Positions 44,885 through 54,888 of a DNA stretch of 64,000 nt are shown here, one piece after another. Each line of letters starts with the position of its first letter. Position 1 is the first letter of the stretch. Source of the DNA: Pezizomycotina sp. ARF18 (lineage: Eukaryota; Ascomycota); NCBI GenBank assembly GCA_002224055.1, contig AZLU01000067.1, forward strand, positions 124,001 through 188,000, given 5' to 3'. Below the pieces are notes generated by a model. The model had not been told where the DNA came from, did no database searches, and worked only from the letters and a program-made list of their open reading frames with translations. A program made the translations under genes and the position numbers.

Positions 44885-46560
44885 ACCAACCCGCCGGTGG
44901 TGTATCATATGTAATCCCGAGTAAACGTGTCCGTTTTCATCCGTCGATAATCCCTTAAACATGAAGACGTCACCCGCAGGCATAATAACCGTTCCGGCCA
45001 AGCTATCCACGAAGTTCCCCGCCATCTTCGATAGTTCTGCTCGAAGGTTGTTCCATATGTTTCGTGGCTGTCTTTAGGGAAGTTTTTATATCACCAGCTT
45101 CTCTTTCATACTAGGTATGATACTCGACAGCTGATCGATTTCGGAGCCCAGCTCGACATCGCTGTACATCCCGTACTGCGTAAGCCCGTAATACCTCCGT
45201 TCTCTACTTTTGTTACTGGTCCCCACCCGGAAAGCTCTCTTATCTGGCCGGATGTGGTGTCGTGTAGCTCTTTCTTGCTGGCGATGTGGAACTTCCCGCG
45301 TTCTTTGGGGTCCGCGCCGATTCGAACTCGTAGCCGAGGATGGAGGTGGAGTGCATCGCGATGCCGGTCTTCCAGCGCTCTTCGCTTGTTGCGGCGCCTG
45401 ATAAAAGGAGATCGTTAAACAAGATGCTCGAATTTCAACGGTTTATAGATGTTATAATGTTATAAAAGCTGTAGAAAGGCCAAAGGAGAAAACCCTAAAA
45501 AGGGAAGGGGTGTTTTGCTTAGTGTACGGCCTCGGCAGCCTTATCTATAGAGCCAGTGGAGAACAGATTCTTAAGAGTTTCACCGTATACATTCCGTCGA
45601 CGGCGGCCGAGTACCAGTCGAGCCGGTACGTGAAATCGAGCACCGCGGTAACCTTGAGCGTCACGCGGCGCTTGTAGTCGTCGGGACTGCTCGCAATGCT
45701 CTTATCTTCGGCGTACGTGCTCGTGTAGGAGATCGCCTTCTTGAATTTAACTGAGCAAGTTACATCAACCATTTTATCAGCTACTCATTGAATACAAAAT
45801 TTGCATACCTGCCCTAAAAGGGTGGAAACGAGAGAGCTAGGTATTTGATATACGTACTATCAAGTGCGTCCGAAAGCTGGAACGGCATATCCTTATCTAT
45901 ATCCGACTCCCCCCTTCGGTACATTCTACACAGCCCTTCATCCAGCGTATACTTCCTTCCACTCGTAGTCTTGTTAGGCGAACTCTTATATCCGCCGACA
46001 CTCGACTCAAGGCTCGGCGAGGCAGAACTTGCCGATGCGCTATCGATCATTCCGCGTGACATCTCCCACCAATCAACATTGAATGCGTTCGCGACGTACT
46101 TCACGATCCAATATCGTAGAAAACATCGCTGGAGAACGCGATTATACCGTCGAGGCTACCGGGATTTGCCTTCATCTGTACCTGATCGAAGAACGTTTCT
46201 CGAAGCAGCCTGCGCTCTTCTGTCCGCGTTAAACGGGTCGACGCTGGGCAGAGAGTCGCCGGGTGTGCGGTAGTTGAGCATGCAGAAGCTGAGAGCGCCT
46301 TTAGTGTAATCCGTTGTCCCGGCATGATCGTTGGGAATACAGTGCGCGGATGAAGTACGGCGGTGTTTCCTCCGTGATTTTTCTGCTGACGCGTTCTAAC
46401 GACGCTTTCTTCTGCGAGATGGTATAGCCGAGAACGAACGGGTTCCGCGGCGTCGGTTTGCCTTGCACATCATCGTGGATAGTTTCAAAGAGATATTTTG
46501 GTCCTCGTGGAAGGTTATGACGACCGTGGTCGCGGATACCCTGGAGTTCATCCAGCAACT
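44885..46560 (-). pseudogene. fossil of a large fungal protein family (P47/TULIP-like?), broken
   Basis: On the minus strand, pieces run in the order NPFVLGYTISQKK, PPYFIP, DYTKGALSFCMLNYRTPGD, GSLDGIIAFSSDVFYDI, YVANAFNVDWWEMSRGMIDS, a beta-rich part with TLKVTAVLDFTYRLDWYSAA, a linker, and a C-terminal NLRAELSKMAGNFVDSLAGT then VIMPAGDVFMFKGLSTDENG. From memory this order resembles large fungal proteins related to the P47/OrfX (TULIP-fold) group. It is treated as a fossil: it looks broken in several places, perhaps five or more, though the pieces are still well preserved, so any decay is young or partly due to sequence error. At least one intron is likely (donor after LSDALDS near 45860). 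Confidence 0.4.
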
Positions 46561-47833
46561 TTTCCTAGAAGTCGGAACGTTCTTCACGGATGTGTGGAGG
46601 ATACCTCCTCTGACTGATATGTGGTATGACTACACGGGCTGCGATTTTAGCATCGTCAACGCCTTTACCTACACGCTCGCTCAGGTTATGGAGCTCGTAA
46701 ATACCGGAGAGAAATCCTGGTTTGAAGGGATCAACCCTGATGACATCTGCGTGCGGGACGATGTCCGGACTCGAAACTGAGCTTTTTCAGTGCAGGCGAA
46801 AAGACTTCTGGGGGTGCAACTGTTCCTGTTGACCCCTTGTCAAGGACTCCTAGGGTGCATATGTTCCCGCCACTTGCGATACCAAGTACGCCTCGGTGCC
46901 AAGTTCAGCGCCGCCCGCATCCAGCGATGACCCGATCGTAACCCTGAAGTGGGCCAGAATCGTAAGTTTTAAAACGTGCTTCAACCTCTCCTTAGACGGT
47001 ACTACAAACAGAAAATACTGATGATCATGACGTGAAAGGGCCACCAAATTATGCACCATCTTCGACGTACTCGCACGGCTGGTAGGTATTTGGATCGAGG
47101 TCCAGATTCTGGGCTTCCGATTAAATCCTCCTGAACTACCTAATGGTGAGATACCAGCCCCGCAAGACGGACTATTCGATTGGGGAGACCCATCCATCCT
47201 CCAGCAGCCGACGCTGAGGCTGGGACGAGTTCTTTGGGCACCATGATCGAAACGCCATGTTCGGCGGCCCGAATGTCAAAACTTTGAGGAACATCATCAT
47301 CGGCACTAGCGCTTTGTCCACCGCCGCGAGGTGTGCGAAGTATTATATCGCACTGAACCACTACAGCAAAGAGGACCGTAAGACGACGGATGTGGGTGGA
47401 CCTTCGCCAAATTCCTTGCTGATTTCCGCAAAATTTCTAAGACTCCTTAAAACCCTTTTCATTTCGTGTTGAGAACATATGTGCTCATAGATTCCTTTAA
47501 ATTTGCTTTCACCAGATGGGGACACGGCCAATGATTGCTTCCTGCGCCGGTAGCGGTATTACGCATCTAGTCCAGCTCTACTTCTTCTGCGTTCAGAATG
47601 ATGGAGCCCTCATCCTCGCAACGAACGCGTGTGCCAACGCTATACCAGCGATATCTATGCTCGCTTCAATAGGCGACGACGATACGAAATTTAGCTGGGG
47701 CACGTGGACCGATGGAATCGGATCCGCCTGTGGCGTTGTAGGTGCGCTGGCTCTAGGGCTTCCTGAGGAACCCACGGGCGTTACGAAGGCAGTAAGCATC
47801 GGTGGGGTAGCGATACATACGGCTGCACAGTAG
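46463..47833 (+). pseudogene. fossil of a large helical fungal protein, C-terminal part only
   Basis: Opposite to and partly overlapping the previous entry, the plus strand reads a long amphipathic helix (MTTVVADTLEFIQQLFLEVG), then FFTDVWRIPPLTDMWYDYTG, DFSIVNAFTYTLAQVMELVN, and further on GPNVKTLRNIIIGTSALSTA and a C-terminal segment NACANAIPAISMLASIGDDD, ending at 47833. From memory this pattern (I-P-x-[LV]-[ST] ... Y ... T/S-G-x-[DE]-[LF]-[TS]) marks the C-terminal third of very large fungal proteins whose genes often neighbour P47-like ones. The long N-terminal part is absent. An intron before 47517 is likely. Treated as a fossil: truncated, with a few breaks. Confidence 0.4.
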
Positions 47834-48397
47834 CCACAGTAATTCGTAAGTTCGAACTGATCATTGATTCTACTTGAGCTACTTGAACGCTTTGCTAATT
47901 GTAATGGTGAATCTAGATGAGGTTATTGATATTTGTCAAAAAGAGAGCTTGATCTACGGCGAGTAAATGGGAGAGGTTCCTCCAACCTAGCGATTTCAAG
48001 TGTGAAGTTTTGTTGCACGGAGTCTTTACTAGTGTAATTTTAATCATAAAAATGGCAATATAGCGAGAGCATCTCATTATATTTTGAGACCCTAGCAATT
48101 ATGCTTCCTATACCCAAGGGTTAGGAAAATTCAATGGATGGGGATTTGACTATAAAACTACTTCGGAATCTTGAGGAGGCCCCGTCTACTAGATTTTGAA
48201 CAGTCGATATTGCAGAGCAATGCTAATTTAAATCGAATATACTTAAGTAGCTACCAAGCAACGATGATATCAAAATCGGGACCTTAGTTTTTGAATTACA
48301 GGTTTCACAGCGTTACATCCTCGGATCTCTGACCGTCGATCCAGCACTGTATTCTTTAAGTTTACTAGCAATTGGATCTACTCAGTAGTACGGTATC
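47834..48397. other. convergent intergenic region
   Basis: AT-rich sequence between the end of the plus-strand fossil and the end of the BTB gene on the minus strand. No gene or repeat seen. Confidence 0.4.
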
Positions 48398-49423
48398 TCA
48401 GGTTCCACAAAGGTCGCAGGCAATAATCGGCGCTTGCCTGCATGTACCACATCTCTTTCCAGAGTCGATATCTTCCTAAGTACCCCATGGTTTTTCAGAG
48501 CGGCGCACTGTACATGTGTGCTCTTACAAATCCAAGAGGACGTTGTCAAAACCGCATGTGTCACAGAAAAGCTCGATTGGTTGTTTCGTTGCTGGACCTC
48601 CGGACTTGCCTGTGGCGAGCTCGAAGTTGGCTTGAAACAGCTGCATGCCGAAATCGCCGTAGTCTTCAAGCAGCCCTTTGAAACGTGGCATATCCTTTAG
48701 TTCTGAAGCTCGCCTAGCGATGTTGCGCATGAGCTCGTCGTTCACGCGATCTTCTTTACTCCCCACTGAGAAAAACAAGGTGTAAAGCTTCCAGAAGCTC
48801 CTTTCGTATATTTCGCTCAGTCGGAGGCTCATTTTGTATCCGCTCTTACTTTTGATCTGGATGTTCCGTGCTAGACGCTTCAAGCAGGTCGCCTTGAGCG
48901 AAGGGATGTCGAAGTAATCCGCGGCTACATACACCCTCGCCATTTTGATCGGGTCTTCAACGTCCAAGTACGTTTCCGGTGTAACGAACCGGACGACGAC
49001 GTCAAAGATATCCACCTGTTGATCATCGAGGTGCACCGTGTTGCTCACAGTTTCTTTGAACTTGCCGCCGGGGTAACATATTCTTTTGAAGTAGCCAGAG
49101 TGGAGCGACATTATATTCTTGTGGAGGTGGTAGGTTTTCCATTTCTCTGCGTTGGGCGCGTTGGGTGTTTCTAGCCTAAGGTGGACTTTCAGATCGGCGA
49201 AATCCTGGTTCTCGAGCATCCTTTCTGAGGTGTTAGATTTTGAGATTTGGTGTGAGCATACTGGCCGACGGGGAACTTACGTGATAGTTTATCGACAGCT
49301 GCGGCCTTCTCCTCTAATATGGTGAAATCCAGAAGTGGTATATTAATAGATCCACCGGAGCCGGTATTTGGCGCTCCCTGAGGTTACTTGGCGAGTTGTA
49401 TTCAAAGTCTCATACTCCTTCAT
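48398..49423 (-). CDS. BTB/POZ domain protein with Cys-rich C-terminus
   Basis: The likely start is the minus-strand ATG at 49423 (MKEYETLNTTRQVTSGS), followed by SINIPLLDFTILEEKAAAVD and a 56-bp intron at 49280-49225. Exon two gives the BTB core: MLENQDFADLKVHLRLE, TYHLHKNIMSLHSGYFKRIC, NTVHLDDQQVDIFDVVVRFV, YLDVEDPIKMARVYVAADYF. The rest is helical. Near the end IELFCDTCGFDNVLLDL is followed, after a frame change, by a second Cys cluster (KRCGTCRQAPIIACDLCG) stopping at 48398. The D-x-x-V and H-L-H-K-x-x-[ML]-x-x-x-S-x-Y-F elements are typical. The Cys tail probably binds zinc. The same BTB plus Cys-tail design occurs in the genes at 60.7 and 62.3 kb. Possible role: adaptor in protein complexes; unknown partners. 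Confidence 0.75.
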
Positions 49424-50313
49424 CTCCAAGCCTGATTGTAAACGGTGAAGAGGAGTGGTCACGGTACGTGTAGGTCAGGAGCTGCCGCTTTATCGTCTCC
49501 GCACAGGAAAGAAAACGATGGGTACCTTCTGGAAATCCACGTCGTTTCTAGTGAATTCCTGTCTTCAAGAGTTCCAGAACAAACCAGAGACATTCCCTTA
49601 CAGCTACGGGAGCCGCCGCGAAAACGCTAAGGGCTTTGTTGTCCTATTCCTTTAAATGACAAATAAAAGTTAACGTTAACGAATTATATGAAAAGTTTAA
49701 ACTTGCGAAGGGTTTGTGGCAAACACGGTTCATAGCAATTGCCTCAGCTTTTTCGTATTTAGATTAGCATTTTGTCATTTAGAAATCTAAATGGTTCACA
49801 GCGATAACACGATCCTGCCTCGTGAATTTACTGATGGCGAGATTCTGATTTCTCCAGTCGCTTGGAGGATGCATTGTCAGCTCGTGGTTTTCAGCTGCAT
49901 ATTATAGCAGTATATACGCACCGCGCCTCTCGGATTTCCCAAGACATGGCCTTCAGCGGGTGGCCAGAAGCCCAAAGAGCTGCAAGCTTACGTTTTCCGC
50001 AAATCGCGGGAGTTTGCATATTTTGCACAGCCTTGCGGAGTGCCGATTTCGCTACTCGCCAATCGCTTGTCTGGTCGTCGCGGCTCAACTCCGCGAAGAT
50101 CGAAAGCCACCCGCAGACTCATTGGTATCAAAGAATGGAAAAAAGAGAAAGACAAAAGAGGGGAAGCGAAGAGGCTCTGAGGTGGGATAGGCAATATATA
50201 AGAAAAGGTCCTTTTCATTGTTTCCTACGTTTTTCAGCCTTCTTATTGATCACCAACTTATTAGCGACAACCCTAACATCAAGGATCAACGACAAGGATC
50301 AACGAACGCCTAG
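49424..50313. other. divergent intergenic region
   Basis: Shared upstream region of the BTB gene (minus) and the F-box gene (plus). Contains ORFs of chance length only. A TATA element near 50195 belongs to the F-box gene. Confidence 0.45.
50195..50202 (+). promoter_or_regulatory. TATA box of the F-box gene
   Basis: TATATAAG lies 119 bp before the ATG at 50314, within the spacing seen for the other TATA-containing genes in the window. Confidence 0.45.
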
Positions 50314-51053
50314 ATGGAAGAAGAAGACATGGCACGATTCAGAGTTCTGAGCCTTCGACACCGACGGGCTTGGAAGAAGCGCTCGAAGCCGACCACTATC
50401 GATTACGAGACCCTGAAAGCAGGGTTAAACACGTTGCCGACCGAACTCCTCCACGATATCGATGCGTACCTTACCAACGAGGCCGACCATCAGTCACTAC
50501 GCGCCACATCCCGTTACCTCCGCTCTCGCCTCGCCGTTTGTGGCCCTGGAGACGATACCATGCTCGTATACAAATCTCACGCGAAAGAATACGATAAAGT
50601 CGGAGCAAAATACGGACAGTGGAAGTCTTCCTGCCAGCTGCAGACTTCTACGACCGACTAGGACGCGACGGCTTCGGGAGAGCCTATAAGCCTCGCAACC
50701 CGTTTAAGTGCTGGAGGTGCGGTATCAAGAATAAGTACTGGTACGGACGCTGGCAAGTCAATCTGCGAGGGTTGCGTCGAGGCTCTAAAGTGCTTCTGCG
50801 ATTGGTGTCAGAACGACGAAGAAGCGGTCCGAGAGCTACGCGAGATTCGAACCGAAGAGATTAGGCTAGACAAGTTAGACGAGGAGGATGGAGGTGTCTT
50901 AGGATCACCTTGCCGGGGAAATGATTGTGCTTGCCACCGGCTAGCCAGAGACAGACGCTACAAGAGCGCCGGGAGACCCTGTTTGCGAAGATTAATAAAG
51001 AACCTGACGAGGTGGTCGAGGAAGTTGTTGCAGAGGCTGAAGCGACGTCATAA
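50314..51053 (+). CDS. F-box-like protein with C-terminal Cys clusters
   Basis: The start MEEEDMARFRVLSLRHRRAW leads to LNTLPTELLHDIDAYLTNEA and DHQSLRATSRYLRSRLA (residues about 38-74), a standard F-box: L-P-x-E-[IL]-x-x-x-I ... L-x-x-x-x-x-[VL]-x-x-x-[LW]. After a frame change come VFLPAADFYDRLGRDG and FKCWRCGIKNKYWYG (Cys at 50709 and 50718), then ICEGCVEALKCFCDWCQND (50764-50808) and a CRGNDCACH piece near 50912. The last frame ends with a charged helix (RRETLFAKINKEPDEVVEEV) and TAA at 51051-51053. The F-box would bind Skp1 in an SCF ubiquitin ligase, and the Cys pairs probably bind zinc and form part of a target-binding tail. About 245 residues. Confidence 0.7.
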
Positions 51054-51372
51054 GTCTGCGTCAAGAGTAATGAATATCCTTCCGCTTGAAATGTGATCAA
51101 TATCACATCACAATATTACTATTCTCCTCTCAAACAGAAAGCACGCACAGATATATCATGCAGGCTCTGGCCTAGTTATAACGAGTTCTCCCCAGTGAAT
51201 TGTTCGGATACATGAACACTATATTATTATTATTATCGTTACATCGTGAAACATAAAACACGAGAAATGAGGCTACGCTATGCATTTGACAAAACGGAAT
51301 CTTCTATGTCTACACCAGACGTCTATAATTGGTTCCCCGAACAATTCATCTCTGCGCTCCACTAAGAACCCA
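51054..51372. other. short convergent intergenic spacer
   Basis: AT-rich 3' flank, with a (TTA)n run near 51223-51236. No coding signal. Confidence 0.4.
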
Positions 51373-51855
51373 CTAGTGACACTGGCCATCCATGCAGCGT
51401 CCCTGTCTACCCCGTTCTAGAGGGCAAGAGGCGCCTTCGGCTGATTGAGGACCGTGGTCCAGTTGGATCCTTTGCATTTGCACATTACCTGGCAACCTCC
51501 ATCTGATTCCGCGGATACCATTGATACCCGAGCTGCTTCCGGCATATTTCATCGGGGTTCGTCTGCGGTTCGCCTGTCGAGACGCAATTTCCATCTTGGC
51601 AGATGCTACCGGGAGTGTTCGGGCATGCGGCATTATTGGGAAGGTCGACACCAGCTGCTCTCTTGCCGTTGACGGTGCATCGAGCGCTGCATTCGCCGCG
51701 CGGAGTACCCTCGACATTTTGCTTTCCGTAGTGTTTATTTCGCAGGCTACGCGGTAAAGAGAACTACTGGTATCTCTCTGTTCGTGAAAGTGTGTCGAAA
51801 TGGCAGTGCCGAAGAGGGTGGCGCTAGCTGTAATAATGGTTATAAAATACTTCAT
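51373..51855 (-). CDS. small secreted cysteine-rich protein
   Basis: MKYFITIITASATLFGTAIS at 51855 is a signal peptide; an upstream in-frame ATG (51867) would add MSFK and is less likely. The N-terminal frame continues with THFHEQRDTSS. Around the middle another frame gives Cys-rich pieces: GECSARCTVNGKRAAG, NNAACPNTPGSICQDGNCVS, DEICRKQLGYQWYP, then in the first frame or a third GGCQVMCKCKGSNWTT and at the end GRCMDGQCH. The paired-Cys pattern with a short C-x-D-G-x-C element is like compact disulfide-rich secreted domains. It is an effector or antimicrobial candidate by general features only; no specific family recognised. Length about 160 residues. Confidence 0.55.
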   Translation of the reverse strand: MKYFITIITASATLFGTAISTHFHEQRDTSSSLYRVACEINTTESKMSRVLRAANAALDAPSTAREQLVSTFPIMPHARTLPVASAKMEIASRQANRRRTPMKYAGSSSGINGIRGIRWRLPGNVQMQRIQLDHGPQSAEGASCPLERGRQGRCMDGQCH

Positions 51856-52736
51856 TTTAAATGACAACTTGAAGGATATGGAGAAGTTTCGATAGATAGA
51901 AAATTGATGAGCGAGAGTGTGTAGTGCTTGAAGATGAGAGGATGGATGACTATCTAGAGGATGGTTTGGATGCTGTGATCCTTCTGTTGATGCTCCTCAA
52001 GCACCCTTATATAGATTGCTGGGCTTTGAGAGAATGACCACAGAGCGGATCTTTTGGTGATCGATATGAGATCCGATCATTTGTTTCTAGAACCTCTCGG
52101 ATAATTCCTGAAACACCATTTAATGAGGAGGTCCAGCGAGCCCGTACAATCCGTATTCGCTAAGGAAGCGTTTCTCGTTTATCCAACCCGGCCTAAGCTT
52201 AGCCGTTATGCGATCTCGTCTATAAGACCGGCGAAGAAGATTTGAACAATCAGTAGTCAAAACCAGCCTCGTATACTTCCCGATAAAGCGTGCTTCCAAA
52301 AGGCAAACTAGAGGGCCAGGGGCGAGAGACAAATCTACCATTAAAACACATTACTGGATGTTAACTGAATAGACTGCGAATTGGCAGCCAACTACAGCTG
52401 TCGAAAATACGCCTCTGGTGAATAATCCTTTCCTAAAAGAATCTGCTGAGCACAGGCTATAGGCGAATAGATGTCTTAATAGGAAGATATCGTTCCTTGG
52501 TAGCTGGCTGTATTAATTGATCAATTTCGTTTTTTCCCTTGATTTACGCCGATTGTCTCCGCTATCCAAATAGTTCTATTATTACACAGGTAGATGTGTA
52601 ATTAAAAGCCATTCATCCATGAATTTTGCAGTTCGTATCCTGGTATCTGTTAATATTTGTTCTCCAAACCTCACGATAGCCTCATATTTCCTACTAGTGT
52701 TTCATCAGTGATATTGTTTTTAGCATAAACACATTA
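51856..52736. other. upstream region of the Cys-rich secreted gene and intergenic sequence
   Basis: A TATA element for the minus-strand gene lies near 52007-52014. The rest is AT-rich. Upstream exons of the small plus-strand gene that follows may lie here: a possible acceptor (TTTTTAG) ends near 52723. Confidence 0.4.
52007..52014 (-). promoter_or_regulatory. TATA box of the secreted Cys-rich gene
   Basis: On the minus strand CTATATAAG lies about 155 bp before the ATG at 51855, the same distance as in the two Tyr-rich secreted genes. Confidence 0.5.
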
Positions 52737-53226
52737 AGGCAAGACAGTCTCTCATCTAGAGATTCATTCGATAGCTTACGTTTAGAAAAGCTGCTTGAGG
52801 CTAGTCTCTTGAAAAAAAAAAAATCGACGAGGACTACGAACGAGAGTTCAATGTCTTTAAGTGCAAGCAAATTGATGCTATAAACAGGCAACTCAGTTCG
52901 CTAGTATAGGAGCGAGGATGGCTTCGGCGGATTCGTACTTCAAACAATACAGCGGCGCCAAAATTCACTCGGCCTACTACAATGCCAAATGGTTAATTGT
53001 AATTGCAGTGCCTGTCCCACTACTCAGGTATGCGACGCCGACGACCTCGCTTTCTGCAAAACACAGACATGGTGGAATACCCTCGCGATGAATAGGAACC
53101 CAGTGTGCCCTCAGTGCAAAATTAGAATCGTTGCCCGACCCATTGAGTGGATACGGGGTTTCGATTATTATTATTTTCTGTTTTCTCTTTTTTCGGGACT
53201 CCTCCTTTCCGCATCCTTTTGTTAGT
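52737..53226 (+). CDS. small protein with Lys/Glu helix and Cys-rich C-terminus, unknown
   Basis: The plus strand reads RQDSLSSRDSFDSLRLEKLL and, after the 12-A run at 52812-52823, a shifted frame with IDEDYEREFNVFKCKQIDAI ending at TAG 52907. Nine bases on, an ATG at 52918 opens MASADSYFKQYSGAKIHSAY; a frame change then gives NCNCSACPTTQVCDADDLAF and RNPVCPQCKIRIV. The C-x-C-x-x-C ... C-x-x-C arrangement suggests zinc binding. Whether this is one gene with a length error near 52905 or two units cannot be decided. The end of the frame after 53160 turns hydrophobic and may be non-coding. Confidence 0.4.
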
Positions 53227-53692
53227 TAGACAGAAGTATTCGGATATTTTGGGTTTTACAACAACCTCGAATTTATCTAAATATGGTTTTTCGTGTATTC
53301 GGTCCGGGAGTTATTTGGGGTAGCGTAACCATTCAGGATGTATAGCACTGTATTGTTATTTAGTATACTAACATATCGAAAGTATTCTTAGATTATTACA
53401 TTGTCGTTCATTCAGCAAATAAATCGGAGAAATATGATACATTGATATATACGTCGGTGAAACAACAGTTTCTCGATGATAAAAGCTATACTACGTAATA
53501 TAAGAAAGGGTATTGCGTTGAGAGAAGCAGCTGATTGATCTCTAATACTGGCGGGAAGCACTTTGATCGAGAAACGGTTGATTTTCGACCAAGCTTGAGA
53601 AACATCCCTCGTTCAATAATCCTCTTTGCGAAGCAAACTCCTAGAAACTCACTCGACAGACCACGAAATCACGCCACACAAGCTGGTAGACT
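53227..53692. other. intergenic spacer
   Basis: AT-rich sequence between two small genes, with no coding signal or repeat recognised. Confidence 0.35.
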
Positions 53693-53953
53693 ATGAATCC
53701 CGTCGTGGAACATAAGCGGAGGCCATCCGTATCGATATCTTTTCGATCTGACGACAAATCCAGTTCTTTGAAACAGCCTAGAGAGCCGAAAAAGACTATA
53801 GAGCATTTTACGCCTGTCGAGAAAGATTTATTCGACATTCTATCGGAGATGGAGAAGGAAACGCCGCAAGAAAAGAAAAGACCAGATGTGGAGAAGCCAA
53901 GTTTAGCCTCCTTAACTGAGCTCCTGAGAAGCTTGAGCTTTGAGAAACTATAA
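53693..53953 (+). CDS. small protein of the VxKxL family, copy 1 (86 aa)
   Basis: An intact frame starts MNPVVEHKRRPSVSISFRSD, continues with a Lys/Pro-rich linker, and has the helix VEKDLFDILSEMEKETPQEK followed by LASLTELLRSLSFEKL at the stop. The helix closely resembles VDKELLKLLGDMEEEEK in the gene at 54593: position by position, V, K, L, L, M and E are kept and the rest are conservative changes. The two probably arose by duplication. No known domain; the short charged helices could be protein-protein contacts. Confidence 0.45.
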   Translation: MNPVVEHKRRPSVSISFRSDDKSSSLKQPREPKKTIEHFTPVEKDLFDILSEMEKETPQEKKRPDVEKPSLASLTELLRSLSFEKL

Positions 53954-54592
53954 TCTTCTACGAAAGTAAGCGATGTATTGGCGTACGGCAGAGAATATCC
54001 GAATGGCAATAGTCATGTGGACCTTTACCCCAAGTACTGCAAACTTCTACATATTGTCCAAAAGTTTAGCTATGAAACTCCTGGATCTTAGCAGTGGCTT
54101 AAGGGAAGAGCTACTCGGATGATGCATCCCACATCTCCATAACAGCTATAACGCATATCCAAGCCCTAGCGGCAGGATATAGTTGCCAATGATCCCATGG
54201 CGTCGTTTCTCCGTCCAAATCGAATACAAGATCAGGTTTATCATAGAAATTTTCGCTACAAGTAATGAGTGATTGATAATTTTGAAATTTTATTTCCTTA
54301 TTTTCTTTACTTCTTTTCTTTTTTAGTTTTCTGATTTTCTAATTTTCTCAATTTTATTTAATTTTTGTTTTCCATTTTCCTTTCTCACGATGTCACTGAA
54401 TCCTACAACCTCAAGAACACCAACGACAAACAAACAAAATCGCGAAGAATAATAATAAAAAAAAAAAAAAAAAAAAAAAATCAAATTCTTGCGAATATCA
54501 AGACTCCTTAAACATCACAACTTCAACCTCAAGAGCTCAAGCCTTTCAAACTTCCTCGAATCCTCCGCACCTACCTACAAACCTAAGCGAGC
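53954..54592. other. spacer between the two small paralogs
   Basis: AT-rich. A TTTTCTTT-rich tract at 54295-54385 and a poly-A of 24 (54457-54480) lie in the promoter or leader of copy 2. The leader after 54485 is CA-rich as in other genes here. Confidence 0.4.
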
Positions 54593-54888
54593 ATGCAAAA
54601 TCAACAAAACGACCCAAACAAAGCCCTAGAACGAAATCTCATTCCTATCAAAACCTTGGATCGCAATCCTCACATTGTAACCAGACCGGCGGATCAACTC
54701 AAAGTGCAGGCCATACGAGCGTCGACAAGGAACTGCTGAAGCTGCTCGGCGACATGGAGGAAGAGGAAAAAGCTGTGGAACGGCTCACGACGGGGATGCG
54801 AAGGCTAAGCGGAAAGCACGAGCCTGAGAAGGAAGCTGAGCAGAGTAGTCCGGTTGGAAAAATACTACGAAGAGGTGATTCTGATTAA
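54593..54888 (+). CDS. small protein of the VxKxL family, copy 2
   Basis: MQNQQNDPNKALERNLIPIK starts at 54593. Near 54720 the frame changes into SVDKELLKLLGDMEEEEKAV, then ERLTTGMRRLSGKHEPEK and a Gly/Arg end, stopping at 54886-54888. Only the second part is like copy 1. Length about 98 residues. Function unknown. Confidence 0.4.
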
